NCBI GenBank assembly: GCA_963797675.1
Contig: CAWCQQ010000013.1
Location: forward strand, 315,138 to 379,137
Direction: 5' to 3'
From: DASQPR01 sp963797675
GTDB lineage: Bacteria > Actinomycetota > Actinomycetes > Mycobacteriales > Micromonosporaceae
Length of the DNA stretch: 64,000 nucleotides
This document shows positions 20,591 to 30,175 of the stretch, in pieces; position 1 is the stretch's first letter; each line of letters begins with the position of its first letter. The position numbers and the translations under genes are program-made. The notes below the pieces were generated by a model, which was given only the letters and a program-made list of their open reading frames with translations, did no database searches and was not told the origin of the DNA.

Positions 20591-21416
20591 ATGCGAGTGA
20601 ACGATGTCGAGCTGTGCGTGGACACCGTCGGTGACCCCGGCGACCCGGCGATCCTGCTGATCGCGGGCGCTGCGAGTTCGATGGACTGGTGGGACGGCGG
20701 CTTCGTCGACCGGCTCGCCGCCGGTGGCCGGTACGTCATCCGCTACGACACGCGTGACACCGGCCGGTCCGAAAGCTACCCGCCCGGCGAGCCTGGTTAC
20801 ACGTTCTCCGACCTGGTCGCCGACGCGATCGGCGTACTCGATGTCGCTCGGCGTCGCATCGGCGCAGATCGTCGGGATCTCGATGGGCGGCGCGTTGGCC
20901 CAGCTCATCGCGTTCGAGCACCCGGATCGGGTCACCTCGCTGGTTCTGATCGCTACGTCGCCGGCCGCGTCCGGCCCGGAAGACCTCCCGCCGATGAGCG
21001 ACGAGCTGCGCGAATACTTCGCCGGTCAGGCACCGCCGGACTACACCGATCGGGACGCCATGGTCGAGCACGGCGTCGACGTGCTGCGACATTTCTACGG
21101 ATCCGAATACTTCGACGAGGACCGGGTGCGCGAGACCGCCGGACGCGTGTTCGACCGTACGCGCAACATGGCGTCCAGCGAGATCAACCATATGCGGATG
21201 GCCGGCGACGGGCCGAGCCTGCTGCGGCTGCATGACATCGCGGTGCCGACGCTCGTCATACACGGCACCGCCGATCCGCTCTTCGCGCTGGCGCACGGCG
21301 AGGCGCTCGCCCACGCAATCCCGGGGGCAACGCTGCTCCGGCTCGACGGCGTCGGGCACCAACCGCCGCCACCGGCCACATGGGACGTCGTGGTGCCGAG
21401 AATCCTGGCACTCTAA
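20591..21416 (+). CDS. Alpha/beta hydrolase (one frameshift)
   Basis: About 275 residues. Begins MRVNDVELCVDTVGDPGDPA, then ILLIAGAASSMDWWDGGFVD and YVIRYDTRDTGRSESYPPGE. After an indel near 20840 comes the nucleophile elbow VGISMGGALAQLIAFEHPDR, the acid loop VIHGTADPLFALAHG and GVGHQPPPPATWDVVVP for His. The triad is complete. It resembles the aclacinomycin methylesterase/RdmC-like or haloperoxidase-like branch; no substrate can be assigned. GAGGAG about 15 bases upstream supports ATG 20591. It converges on the DUF4352 gene with a 12-base gap. Confidence 0.75.
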
Positions 21417-21428
21417 CGGGACGACAGC

Positions 21429-22262
21429 TCAGTCGCGCCTGAGATGTCCGGCGACGATGACACCACCACGCACGGTGTACGTACCGGTCCACGACTGATG
21501 GCTGCCGTCGGTCATCTCCGCATCGAGGTCGACGTGGACGACGTCGCCATGGGTCGAGCCGATCGTGATCGCGTCATGCTGGGTGTTGGCGAATCCGCCG
21601 GCGAACGTGTCGTACCCGTGGCCCAGGTTCTTGCCACCCAGGTCCCACGCCTTCTGGTAGTCGCCGGCGTTGATGGCGTCGTAGAACTCGGTCACCACCG
21701 TCCCCGGGCTGCTCGTGGCCGGCCCTCTGGGTGCGGTCGGCGTACGCGGGGGCACGCTCCAGGTTCCGACGTCGTCGGACAGCCCACTGTCCGGCGTGAA
21801 CTGCACCTCGGTGACGGTCGCGGACGACGGGATCTCGAACACGACGTACCCCAGACGGGAATCGCCGTCGGGGATGTTCACGCTGCCCGGAAAGCTCGGA
21901 CCGGCGGACACGTCGTCGAAGGTGGTGTTGTACGACTGGCCGTTCGCATCCACGAGCGTGACGTCGTTGTCGGGTGCATCCGAGTACATCGCCGTACCTT
22001 GATTGGTGATGCGCACCTGCACCCCGACCAGCCGGTCGCCGCCGGATGGATCGCTGATGTCGTTGGCCGGCCGGGCCGGGTCGTTGATCTTCGTGAGCGT
22101 GACGGCCAGGTGCTCGTTACCGTCGATGCCGGTGAGCTGGATGGTGTCCCCGACGGTCGGATTCGAGGCGGCGGCAGCCGCCGCCGTGGGTATCAGGACG
22201 GAGCTCATGAGGGTCAGAAGCGACAACGCGGCGGTTATCGCGATCGGCCTTGCGGTCGTCAT
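21429..22262 (-). CDS. Secreted DUF4352-domain protein with C-terminal NTF2-like part
   Basis: 277 residues with a clear signal peptide (ITAALSLLTLMSSVLIPTAA). The first half is a DUF4352/telomeric-repeat-factor-like Ig fold: VGDTIQLTGIDGNEHLAVTL, RLVGVQVRITNQG, LVDANGQSYNTTF and RLGYVVFEIPSSATVTEVQF. A Pro/Thr linker leads to VVTEFYDAINAGDYQKAWDL, which looks like an NTF2-like or SnoaL-type domain. Such proteins are common at actinomycete surfaces and have no assigned activity. It diverges from the amidase gene. Confidence 0.7.
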   Translation of the reverse strand: MTTARPIAITAALSLLTLMSSVLIPTAAAAAASNPTVGDTIQLTGIDGNEHLAVTLTKINDPARPANDISDPSGGDRLVGVQVRITNQGTAMYSDAPDNDVTLVDANGQSYNTTFDDVSAGPSFPGSVNIPDGDSRLGYVVFEIPSSATVTEVQFTPDSGLSDDVGTWSVPPRTPTAPRGPATSSPGTVVTEFYDAINAGDYQKAWDLGGKNLGHGYDTFAGGFANTQHDAITIGSTHGDVVHVDLDAEMTDGSHQSWTGTYTVRGGVIVAGHLRRD

Positions 22263-22406
22263 GCTGCGCCTCCGTACGTCGGCGACGATTCCATCCTAGA
22301 AGTCGATCAGTACGGCCACCTGCGGAATGCCAACCTGCACCCTTGCCGGTCCAGCGTCGCAGAGCGCGGGGTGACGGAGGCCCCGGAGCACTGATACGTT
22401 GCGCCG

Positions 22407-23860
22407 GTGACCATGCCCGACCTTGCGTCCACGACCGTTGCCGAACTCCGCGCCGCCCTGGATGCCGGTACGCTGACCAGCCGGCTCATCGTCGAGGCGC
22501 ATCTCGCCCGGATCGAGCGGCTCGACCCGGCATTCGGCGCGATCCGATGCCTCGCACCGGATGCGCTCGACCAAGCCGACGCCAGCGACCGGATCCGCCG
22601 TGACCACGGCCCGCGCAGCCCGATCGACGGCATTCCGGTGCTGATCAAGGACAACATCAACGTCGCCGGCCTGCCGACGACCGGCGGCGCTCGGGCGCTC
22701 GAGCACACGATGCCGGCGGTGGATGCGCCGATCGTCGCCCGCCTGCGCGAGGCCGGGCGCCGTGATTCTCGGCAAGACGAACCTGTCGGAGCTGGCCAAC
22801 TTCCTGACCGAGAACATGCCGTCCGGTTACTCGTCACTCGGCGGCCAGGTGCTCAACCCGTACGACACATCGATCACCCCGAGCGGGTCCAGCAGCGGGT
22901 CCGGCGCCGCCGCCGCGCTCGGTCTGGCCCCGTTGACCATCGGTACGGAGACGGACGGTTCCATCACGAGTCCGGCCGATCATCAGAGCCTGGTCGGCAT
23001 GAAGCCCACCGTGGGCCTGGTCAGCCGTACCGGCATCCTGCCGATCGCGCCGAGCCAGGACACCGCCGGCCCGATGACCCGGACCGTTGCCGACGCGGCC
23101 GCACTGCTCGCAGTGATCGCCGGACCGGATCCGTCCGATCCGGCCACGGCCGCCGCACCGGCGCCGTTCCAGCCGCCGGTTCTCGTATCGGGCGCGCTGG
23201 CCGGGCTCCGGATCGGCGTCGTGCGCAGCGCGCCGGACGATGACGAGGACAAGCCGGACGAGCATGCGCTGGCCTGTCACGAGGAGGCGCTCGTTGCGCT
23301 GCGTACGGCCGGCGCCGTACTGGTCGACGTGGTACTGCCGTCGCTCGGTCACGACGACGAGATGACCGTGCTGCACCACGAATTCGCGCCCGGCGTGGAC
23401 CGTTTCCTCGCGGAGATCGGTGCTGGAACGTCGGTGCGGTCGATGGCCGAGATCCAGGCGTGGAACCGGGCACACGCCGACGTCGCGCTGAAGTTCGGCC
23501 AGGTCCACGTGGATGCCGCGGTGGCCATCGATCAGGAGCAGGAGCGCGCCGCGTACGAAGAGGCGCGTGCACGTGACCTGCGGGCTACCACCGACGGCCT
23601 GCTGACCGCGCTCGAACGACGACCTGGAGTGCCTGGTCTTCCCGGGTGCAACCGGCTGCTCGTGGGCGGCCCGGGCGGGCTGGCCGAGCATCGTGATCCC
23701 GGCCGGGTATGCGGCCAACAACCGCCGGCCGGTCGGCATCATGCTGGTCGCCCGGCCGTGGACCGACGCGCGGCTGCTGTCGATCGCGTACGCGTTCGAG
23801 CAGGCCCATCCCGTCCGGCGTACGCCGCAGGAGATCAATCCCGCTGCGTTTCGCGGCTAG
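22407..23860 (+). CDS. Amidase-signature enzyme (frameshifted)
   Basis: About 484 residues once two indels (near 22755 and 23620) are bridged. Seen: GIPVLIKDNINVAGLPTTGG with the catalytic Lys, AVILGKTNLSELANF, then PSGSSSGSGAAAALGLAPLT and TETDGSITSPADHQSLVGMK with the Ser-cisSer-Lys signature. It continues GLVSRTGILPIAPSQDTAGP, SIVIPAGYAANNRRPVGIML and the tail FEQAHPVRRTPQEI. Amidase-signature enzymes hydrolyse small amides; the substrate is unknown. GTG 22407 and ATG 22413 are both possible starts. The TAG stop shares CTAG with the stop of the opposite permease gene. Confidence 0.8.
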
Positions 23861-25080
23861 CGGGTCAGCAGCAGTGCACCGATCGCGGCGGCCACGCAGA
23901 GGACCGCGGTCACCGCACCGGTCGCGATGAATCGGGTCCACCGGAACGCGAGTCCGTCCGCGCGGCAGCGCTCGGCCCACAGCATGGTCGCCAAGGACGC
24001 CCACGGCAGGATCAACGGGCCGACGTTCGTGCCGATCAGCAGGCCGAGCAGCTGATCGTGATTGGCGGGCGGAATAACCGCCTCACCGGCGACGTACGCC
24101 GGGAGGTTGTTGATGGCGTTGGACACGCCGGCGCCGACCGAGCCTGCCCGTACGATGCCGGATCCGGACGGCGATGTGCCGATCAACGCGGACATCCAGT
24201 CCGAGAGCCCGTGCCGGCCGACCGTGTCGACCACCAGAAACAGCCCGCTGACGAAGACCAGGAGCCGCCAGGGCAGCAGGCTCCACCGCAGGTGCTGACG
24301 ATCCCAGACGGCATACGCGATCACCAGGACCAGCGCGCAGGCGACCGCCGCGATGGCAATGCTGACGCCGGCCAGGATGCATACGATGAACGCGACGGCG
24401 CTCGCCGCTGACGTCCAGAACAGACGCCGATCGCGTGGTCGGTGCATCGGCGGTGGCACGTACCGCGACGGGCTGTGGCGCCAGTAGAACATCCACAGGC
24501 AGGCGCCGACGACCATCAGCACGGCGATCTGCGGCACCGCCATCCGCGCGGCGAACGCGAGCGGTCCGAGGTCGACCCGATCCGCGGCGAGCAGGTTCGT
24601 CAGGTTCGACACCGGCAGCAGCAGGCTCGCGGTATTGGCGAGCCATACCGTGGTCATCGCGAGCGGGAGCGCCGGTACGCCGGCACGGCGAGCGGTGGCG
24701 AGCATGACCGGAGTGAGCAGCACCGCCGTGGTATCGAGATTGAGGAACATCGTGGTCACCGCGGCAAACGCGATGCACAGGAAGAACAGCGCGACGTTCC
24801 GGCCGCGAGCGACCGCGGTCAGTCGTAGCGCGAGCACGTCGAACAGTTCGGCGCGGGCGGCCAGCTCGGCCAGGATGATCACGGCGCCCAGGAACACCAG
24901 GAGCGGCGCGATCCGGGTCACCGTCGCGTGAGCGGCGGACAGCGGCAGGAGGTGGGTGGCTACCGCGATCACGCCGCCGATCAGGAGCGCGATCGCGATC
25001 CAGTCCATCACGCTCAGACGTCGCCGGTCGGGTCCGGAGTCCGCCGCGGCCGGCGGCTCGTCGTGCACTCGGTCCCCCAC
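23857..25080 (-). CDS. SLC13/ArsB-type anion permease
   Basis: An intact protein of about 407 residues with 9-11 hydrophobic segments, for example WIAIALLIGGVIAVATHLLP, LLVFLGAVIILAELAARA and NVALFFLCIAFAAVTTMFL. The family-typical NLDTTAVLLTPVMLATARR and INNLPAYVAGEAVIPPANHD with IGTNVGPLILPWASLATMLW match ArsB/citrate-transporter (CitMHS/NhaD-like) permeases. The substrate could be arsenite or an organic anion; no arsenic genes are nearby. The GTG at 25080 gives a hydrophilic leader of about 25 residues; another GTG near 25011 is possible. It ends convergently on the amidase gene. Confidence 0.75.
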   Translation of the reverse strand: MGDRVHDEPPAAADSGPDRRRLSVMDWIAIALLIGGVIAVATHLLPLSAAHATVTRIAPLLVFLGAVIILAELAARAELFDVLALRLTAVARGRNVALFFLCIAFAAVTTMFLNLDTTAVLLTPVMLATARRAGVPALPLAMTTVWLANTASLLLPVSNLTNLLAADRVDLGPLAFAARMAVPQIAVLMVVGACLWMFYWRHSPSRYVPPPMHRPRDRRLFWTSAASAVAFIVCILAGVSIAIAAVACALVLVIAYAVWDRQHLRWSLLPWRLLVFVSGLFLVVDTVGRHGLSDWMSALIGTSPSGSGIVRAGSVGAGVSNAINNLPAYVAGEAVIPPANHDQLLGLLIGTNVGPLILPWASLATMLWAERCRADGLAFRWTRFIATGAVTAVLCVAAAIGALLLTR

Positions 25081-25294
25081 TGCCCTTTACGCAACGCGGC
25101 TCGACTCCGGCCGCAGCCAGCAGCGTGGCACTGGTCGAGATAGCGACCCCGCCACGCTATCCGGGTCATCGGCAACGGTTTGCCGACCGACGCTCTCGCC
25201 GTCATGCTATCGGCGACGAAAACCTGCTTGTCGGTCGGCATCTCCCGAGACGCCGCAGAGCCAGCCGTACGTCTGGATCGTGGGTTGAGGCTCG

Positions 25295-27622
25295 TCAGGA
25301 CGCGATGACGTCGATGTAGTTGAGCTTGTCGTTGCTCGAGCCGGTGCCGTTCGTCACGGTCAGCCGGCCGTCCGAGACGGTGACCAGCGCACTGCCCTCG
25401 ATCCACGGACTGGCTGCGGTCGGCACGCCGGAGAGCACCAGAACCCCTTCAACATTGATCTTGTACGTGCTGTCCGTCGCGGTCGGATCGCCGCTGACGA
25501 TATGCACCGTGTAGCGGCCGTTCGGCACCGCGATCTCCCACACCGTCGCGCTGCCGGTGCGCTGCATGTGGATCAGCGTGTCGTAGCGCTGGTCCGGCGA
25601 CGACGCGCTGTCGCGGTCGCGGGTGTTGACCGCGTTGTCGATGTTCCAGCCATAGCTGAGACCGCCGGTACGAGCACCGTAGGCCGCACCGGCATCGAGC
25701 GCATATCCGGTCGGTACGGTCGAGCCGGCCGGACCGAAGTTGACGTTCACGGCATAGCTCGGCGTCAGCAGGAATGCGCGCTGGTGCCCGTTGTGCAGTC
25801 CGGTGCCGACGATCTGCCCGCGGTCGTTGATGCCGTTGGCCGCCTGCAGCGTCCATCCCGATCCGGACGGGATGAGCGTGTCGAGCCGGGTCATCACGCT
25901 GCCCTGCTGCCAGATCCACGCCTCGGCCGACGGGCATGGCGAGCAGCCCGGGTCCGCCGTACCGACGACCTGCCCGGCTGCGTTGATGCCGGTGGCCTCG
26001 TTGGTCAGGATGCCGTCGATCGTACCGAGGTCGGTGATCGCGCCGTTGCGCCAGATGACCGCGTCCTGTCCGGTGTTGGCGGCGTTGTTCGCGGCGCCCA
26101 CGACCTGGCCGCCGACGTTGATGGCGGTCGCGATCGACGATGAGCTGAACCCGCCGGGAATCGGCGGCAGCATCGTGAGAGTGCCGCTCTGCCAGACGAA
26201 CGCCGGGCTGCCGACAACCTGGCCGCGTGCGTTGATGGCGGTCGCGGCGTTCAGGCTGTCCGGTGGATTGCCGAGATTGGTGGGATTACCGGCCTGGTCG
26301 TAGAGGATCGCGTTCGGGCCGCCCTCGGAGTCGGCTGCGCGCTGGCCGCCGACTACCCGGCCGGACGGATCGATGCCGTTGCCGACGCCGAGCCGGTTCG
26401 TGACCGGACCGCCGAGGTCGGTGAGGACACCGCTGGCCGACCAGGTCGCCGGATAGGCGTACCCGCCGACGGATCGGTCCGCGGTGCCGGCGACCTGACC
26501 GGCGTCGTTGATGCCGTTGGCCCAGCTGGCCTGGCCGGCGGGTTCGATGCCGAGGTCGGTGAGTGTGCCGGCGGTCCAGCGGAACGCGTGCGGAATGCCC
26601 GGCGTGGCGTACGAGTTGCCGACCACCACGCCCGCGTTGTTGATGGCAAGCGCATCGCTGTAGTCGCCGGCGAACGAACCGAGATCGGTGATCGCATACC
26701 GGCTGGGGGCCGGCGGCGTCGGGGCGAGGTCACCGGTGTGCACGATGATCTCCAGAAGCGAGCAGCCGCTCGGGCTCGGCCCGGCCGCGCAGTTGACGCG
26801 CAGGTAGCGGCCGGTGCCGCCGACGTTGAGCGTCTGCGTGCCACCGGTGCCCGTGGTGGTCGAGTAGATCGTGGTCCACGCCGTCGCGTCCTGGGAGAGC
26901 TGGATCTGGAACGCGGTCGCGTATGCGGCTCCCCACTCCAGAATCACCTGGCAGATCGGGAACGACCGGCCGAGGTCGATCTGAATCCACTGTGGAAAGC
27001 CGGCCGCGCTGGACCATCCGGTGCCCGCGTTTCCGTCGACTGCTGCGGACGCCGGCGTGCCGGCGCTCGCCGTCGACGAGGCGGTCGCGGCCTTGTTCAG
27101 CGCGTCGTCGTACGCGTTGCAGACATCGGCGACGGCGTTGCCGTAAACCTGGAACTCGTACAGCGAGTAGCCGTACTTCGTGGCACGTGCGGTGCCGAGG
27201 ACGCGGACGAACCGGCCGGAGCCGGTGACCGGGAGCGTCTGCGTGCCGCCGGCACCCGTCGTGGTGGAGTAGATCGTCGTCCAGGTCGCCGCGTCGGTGG
27301 ACACCTGGATCTGAAACGACGTCGCGTACGCCGCTTCCCACGACAGGACGACCTGGCTGACGCTCGAGAGCGTACCGAGGTCGACCTGCAGCCACTGCGG
27401 ATCGCTGAACGCGCTGGACCACCGCGTGGTGGTGTTGCCGTCGACCGCGGCGGAGGCCGGGTACATCGCGTTCTCGGTCGAAGATGCGGTGGCCGTCTTG
27501 CCCTGCGACAGCAGCGTGGGAGCAGCGGCGGCGGATCCTTCGGTGGCGGACAGAAGCGCGGCCACCAGCGCGAGCGCCGACACTGCGGTCACGGCGACGC
27601 GGCGCGCCGGTGCGACGTTCAT
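25295..27622 (-). CDS. Secreted protein with two discoidin (F5/8C) domains and HAF repeats
   Basis: 775 residues. Signal peptide (VAVTAVSALALVAALLSATEG). Two F5/8-type-C carbohydrate-binding domains (about 35-165 and 170-300) each carry SAAVDGN-x-T followed by W-S and QW(L/I)Q(V/I)DLG. Then about eight HAF-type repeats (about 307-620) with the recurring pattern A-I-N-x-x-G-Q-V-V-G, for example TGINAAGQVVGTADPG. A C-terminal malectin-like sandwich follows (VNVNFGPAGS, DTLIHMQRTGSATVWEIAVP, TYKINVEGVLVLSGVP). No catalytic motif is seen; it is probably an extracellular glycan-binding or adhesive protein. ATG 27622 starts right at the signal peptide. Confidence 0.8.
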   Translation of the reverse strand: MNVAPARRVAVTAVSALALVAALLSATEGSAAAAPTLLSQGKTATASSTENAMYPASAAVDGNTTTRWSSAFSDPQWLQVDLGTLSSVSQVVLSWEAAYATSFQIQVSTDAATWTTIYSTTTGAGGTQTLPVTGSGRFVRVLGTARATKYGYSLYEFQVYGNAVADVCNAYDDALNKAATASSTASAGTPASAAVDGNAGTGWSSAAGFPQWIQIDLGRSFPICQVILEWGAAYATAFQIQLSQDATAWTTIYSTTTGTGGTQTLNVGGTGRYLRVNCAAGPSPSGCSLLEIIVHTGDLAPTPPAPSRYAITDLGSFAGDYSDALAINNAGVVVGNSYATPGIPHAFRWTAGTLTDLGIEPAGQASWANGINDAGQVAGTADRSVGGYAYPATWSASGVLTDLGGPVTNRLGVGNGIDPSGRVVGGQRAADSEGGPNAILYDQAGNPTNLGNPPDSLNAATAINARGQVVGSPAFVWQSGTLTMLPPIPGGFSSSSIATAINVGGQVVGAANNAANTGQDAVIWRNGAITDLGTIDGILTNEATGINAAGQVVGTADPGCSPCPSAEAWIWQQGSVMTRLDTLIPSGSGWTLQAANGINDRGQIVGTGLHNGHQRAFLLTPSYAVNVNFGPAGSTVPTGYALDAGAAYGARTGGLSYGWNIDNAVNTRDRDSASSPDQRYDTLIHMQRTGSATVWEIAVPNGRYTVHIVSGDPTATDSTYKINVEGVLVLSGVPTAASPWIEGSALVTVSDGRLTVTNGTGSSNDKLNYIDVIAS

Positions 27623-27928
27623 CGCGATCCTTCCCGGGTACGAACACCGATTGTCCGGACCACGTTCGAGACCGAGATTCGCGTTTACATCGATGCCTGT
27701 CAAGGTCTTGGGTGGATTTTCGCGCCCCGGCAACGGCACGCACGCAGCGGCGTCTGTTCCGGAACCGACGCCGCCAGATGCTTTGTTTGCGATCCGAACC
27801 GGCACCGCGCAAAACTTGGCACGGACGCCGAGGGCCGGCTGAAGTATCTACAACAACCAGCGGTCTGGCACGACTTTCCGTTCTCAGTGTGTTACACCCT
27901 ATATGCGGAATATCGCGGAGGGACAGCC
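27623..27928. other. Divergent promoter region
   Basis: 306 bases between the discoidin gene (reverse) and the pyrimidine-catabolism operon (forward). The right part is A+T-richer and contains ATAT-GCGGA-ATAT (about 27901-27913), a small imperfect palindrome just upstream of the GGAGGG RBS. That could be an operator, but no regulator is identifiable. Nothing else is recognised. Confidence 0.4.
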
Positions 27929-28768
27929 ATGACGAACGCCATCAGAGCAGCGCTGGTTCAAACGACGTGGACCGGCGACCAGGAGTCAATGACCAAGATC
28001 CACGAGGAGTACGCGCGACAGGCCGCCGCGCAGGGCGCAAAGGTGATCTGCTTCCAGGAGCTGTTCTACGGGCCGTACTTCTGCCAGGTCCAGGATCCGA
28101 AGTTCTACGCGTACGCCGAGTCGATCCCGGGCCCCACCACCGAACGATTCCAGGCGCTGGCTCGTGAACTGGGCCTCGTCATGATCCTTCCGATGTACGA
28201 GCGGGAACAGGCCGGCCTGCTCTACAACACCGCCGCCGTGATCGACGCGGACGGTCGTTACCTCGGCAAATATCGCAAAACGCACATCCCGCAGCTGCCC
28301 GGATTCTGGGAGAAGTTCTACTTCCGGCCCGGCAACCTCGGCTACCCGGTGTTCGACACCGCCGTCGGTCGGATCGGCGTCTACATCTGCTACGACCGGC
28401 ACTTCCCGGAGGGCTGGCGGGCGCTCGGGCTGGCCGGGGCGCAGATCGTGTTCAACCCGTCCGCGACCAGCCGGGGACTGTCGAACCACCTGTGGAAGCT
28501 GGAGCAGCCGGCCAGCGCGGTCGCGAACCAGTACTTCATCGGTGCGATCAATCGGGTCGGCGTGGAGGACCTGGGCGACGACGACTTCTACGGCACGTCC
28601 TACTTCGTCGATCCGGAGGGTGCGTTCGTCGGCGGTACCGCGGATGCGTACATCCCGGAATTGATGGTTCAGGATCTTGATATGGATCTGCTGGCCGCGG
28701 TGCGCGATCGGTGGGCGTTCTACCGAGACCGGCGTCCGGACGCCTACGGCCCGTTGGTGGCGCCGTGA
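27929..28768 (+). CDS. Nitrilase-superfamily amidohydrolase, likely beta-ureidopropionase
   Basis: An intact 279-residue enzyme with the Glu44-Lys117-Cys154 triad of the nitrilase superfamily in CFQELFYGPYF, KYRKTHIP and VYICYDRHFPEGW. The sequence is close to N-carbamoylputrescine amidase and beta-ureidopropionase (PGFWEKFYFRPGNLGYPVF, VFNPSATSRGLSNHLWKLEQ). Next to dihydropyrimidinase, the best guess is hydrolysis of N-carbamoyl-beta-alanine, the last step of reductive pyrimidine breakdown. RBS GGAGGG supports ATG 27929. Its TGA overlaps the GTG of the next gene (GTGA), implying coupling. Confidence 0.8.
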   Translation: MTNAIRAALVQTTWTGDQESMTKIHEEYARQAAAQGAKVICFQELFYGPYFCQVQDPKFYAYAESIPGPTTERFQALARELGLVMILPMYEREQAGLLYNTAAVIDADGRYLGKYRKTHIPQLPGFWEKFYFRPGNLGYPVFDTAVGRIGVYICYDRHFPEGWRALGLAGAQIVFNPSATSRGLSNHLWKLEQPASAVANQYFIGAINRVGVEDLGDDDFYGTSYFVDPEGAFVGGTADAYIPELMVQDLDMDLLAAVRDRWAFYRDRRPDAYGPLVAP

Positions 28769-30168
28769 TCCTCATCCACGGCGGCACGCTCGTCACCGCG
28801 ACCGGCTCGCACGCCGCCGACGTGCTGATCGACGGCGAGACGGTGGCCGCGATCTACTCCCCCGCGCACACACCGGAGCTGCCGGACGCGCAGCGGATCG
28901 ACGCGACCGGGAAGTACGTGATCCCGGGCGGCGTCGATGTGCACACGCACATGGAGATGCCGTTCGGCGGCACGGCCGCGTCGGACACGTTCGAAACCGG
29001 TACGAAAGCGGCTGCGTTCGGCGGCACGACCACGATCGTCGACTTCGCGATCCAGCGCACCGGCGAGCGGGTCCCGGACGGGCTCGCCGCCTGGCACGCG
29101 AAGGCGGCCGGGAACTGCCACATCGACTACGGCTTCCACATGATCATCGGTGGGGTCGACGACGACGCGCTGAAGGCGATGGACGCGCTCGTCGCCGACG
29201 AGGGGATCACGAGTTTCAAGCTGTTCATGGCGTACCCGGGCGTGTTCTACAGCGACGACGGTCAGGTGCTGCGAGCGATGCAGCAGGCCCGCGCGAACGG
29301 CTCGATCATCATGATGCACGCGGAGAACGGCATCGCGATCGACGTCCTCGTCGGCCAGGCGCTGTCGCGCGGAGAAACCGCGCCGATCTACCACGGGCTC
29401 ACGCGGCCGGCGGAGCTTGAGGCGGAGGCCACCCGCCGGGCCGTCTCGCTCGCCCGCGTTGCCGGCGATACACCCCTGTACGTGGTGCATCTGTCCGCGA
29501 CCGACGCACTCGAAGCGATCGCCGCCGCCCGCCACGACGGCCGCAACGTGTTCGCCGAGACCTGCCCGCAATACCTCTACCTGACGCTGGAGGACCAGCT
29601 CGGCGCGCCCGGCTTCGAAGGCGCCAAGTGGGTCTGCTCGACGCCGCTGCGATCCAAGCACGAGACACACCAGGCCGACCTGTGGCGCGGCCTGCGGACG
29701 AACGAACTCGCCGTGGTCTCGACCGACCACTGCCCGTTCTGTTTCAAGGACCAGAAGGAACTCGGCATCGGCGACTTCTCAAAGATCCCGAACGGGATCG
29801 GCGGTGTCGAGCACCGGGTCGATCTGCTGTATCAGGGGGTCGTCGACGGGAAGCTGTCGCTGGAACGCTGGGTCGAGACGATCGCGACCACACCCGCCCG
29901 GATGTTCGGCCTCTACCCGCGCAAGGGCGTGATCGCGCCGGGATCCGACGCCGACGTCGTCCTGTACGACCCGCACGGCGTGACCCGCATCGGCCTCGCG
30001 ACCCAGCACATGAACATGGACTACTCGGCCTACGAGGGGTTCGAGGTGGCCGGGCGGGTCGACACGGTGATCTCGCGCGGCACCGTGCTCGTCTCCGGCG
30101 GCGAGTTCCACGGTCGTAAGGGCCACGGGCGGTACCTGCCGCGTGGCCTCTCCAATTATCTCAGGTAG
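28765..30168 (+). CDS. hydA: Dihydropyrimidinase (D-hydantoinase)
   Basis: An intact 467-residue cyclic amidohydrolase. Metal ligands are visible: His60 and His62 in VDVHTHMEMPF, carboxylated Lys152 in SFKLFMAYPG, His185 in MMHAENG, His242 in YVVHLSATDALEA and Asp321 in STDHCPF. Other family signatures are TCPQYLYLTLEDQ and MFGLYPRKGVIAPGSDADVV. It opens dihydrouracil or dihydrothymine, or hydantoins, to N-carbamoyl-beta-amino acids, which the preceding gene product would hydrolyse. The GTG start at 28765 overlaps the previous stop. The LLM-oxidoreductase gene follows after 7 bases. Confidence 0.9.
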   Translation: MILIHGGTLVTATGSHAADVLIDGETVAAIYSPAHTPELPDAQRIDATGKYVIPGGVDVHTHMEMPFGGTAASDTFETGTKAAAFGGTTTIVDFAIQRTGERVPDGLAAWHAKAAGNCHIDYGFHMIIGGVDDDALKAMDALVADEGITSFKLFMAYPGVFYSDDGQVLRAMQQARANGSIIMMHAENGIAIDVLVGQALSRGETAPIYHGLTRPAELEAEATRRAVSLARVAGDTPLYVVHLSATDALEAIAAARHDGRNVFAETCPQYLYLTLEDQLGAPGFEGAKWVCSTPLRSKHETHQADLWRGLRTNELAVVSTDHCPFCFKDQKELGIGDFSKIPNGIGGVEHRVDLLYQGVVDGKLSLERWVETIATTPARMFGLYPRKGVIAPGSDADVVLYDPHGVTRIGLATQHMNMDYSAYEGFEVAGRVDTVISRGTVLVSGGEFHGRKGHGRYLPRGLSNYLR

Positions 30169-30175
30169 GAGCGGC

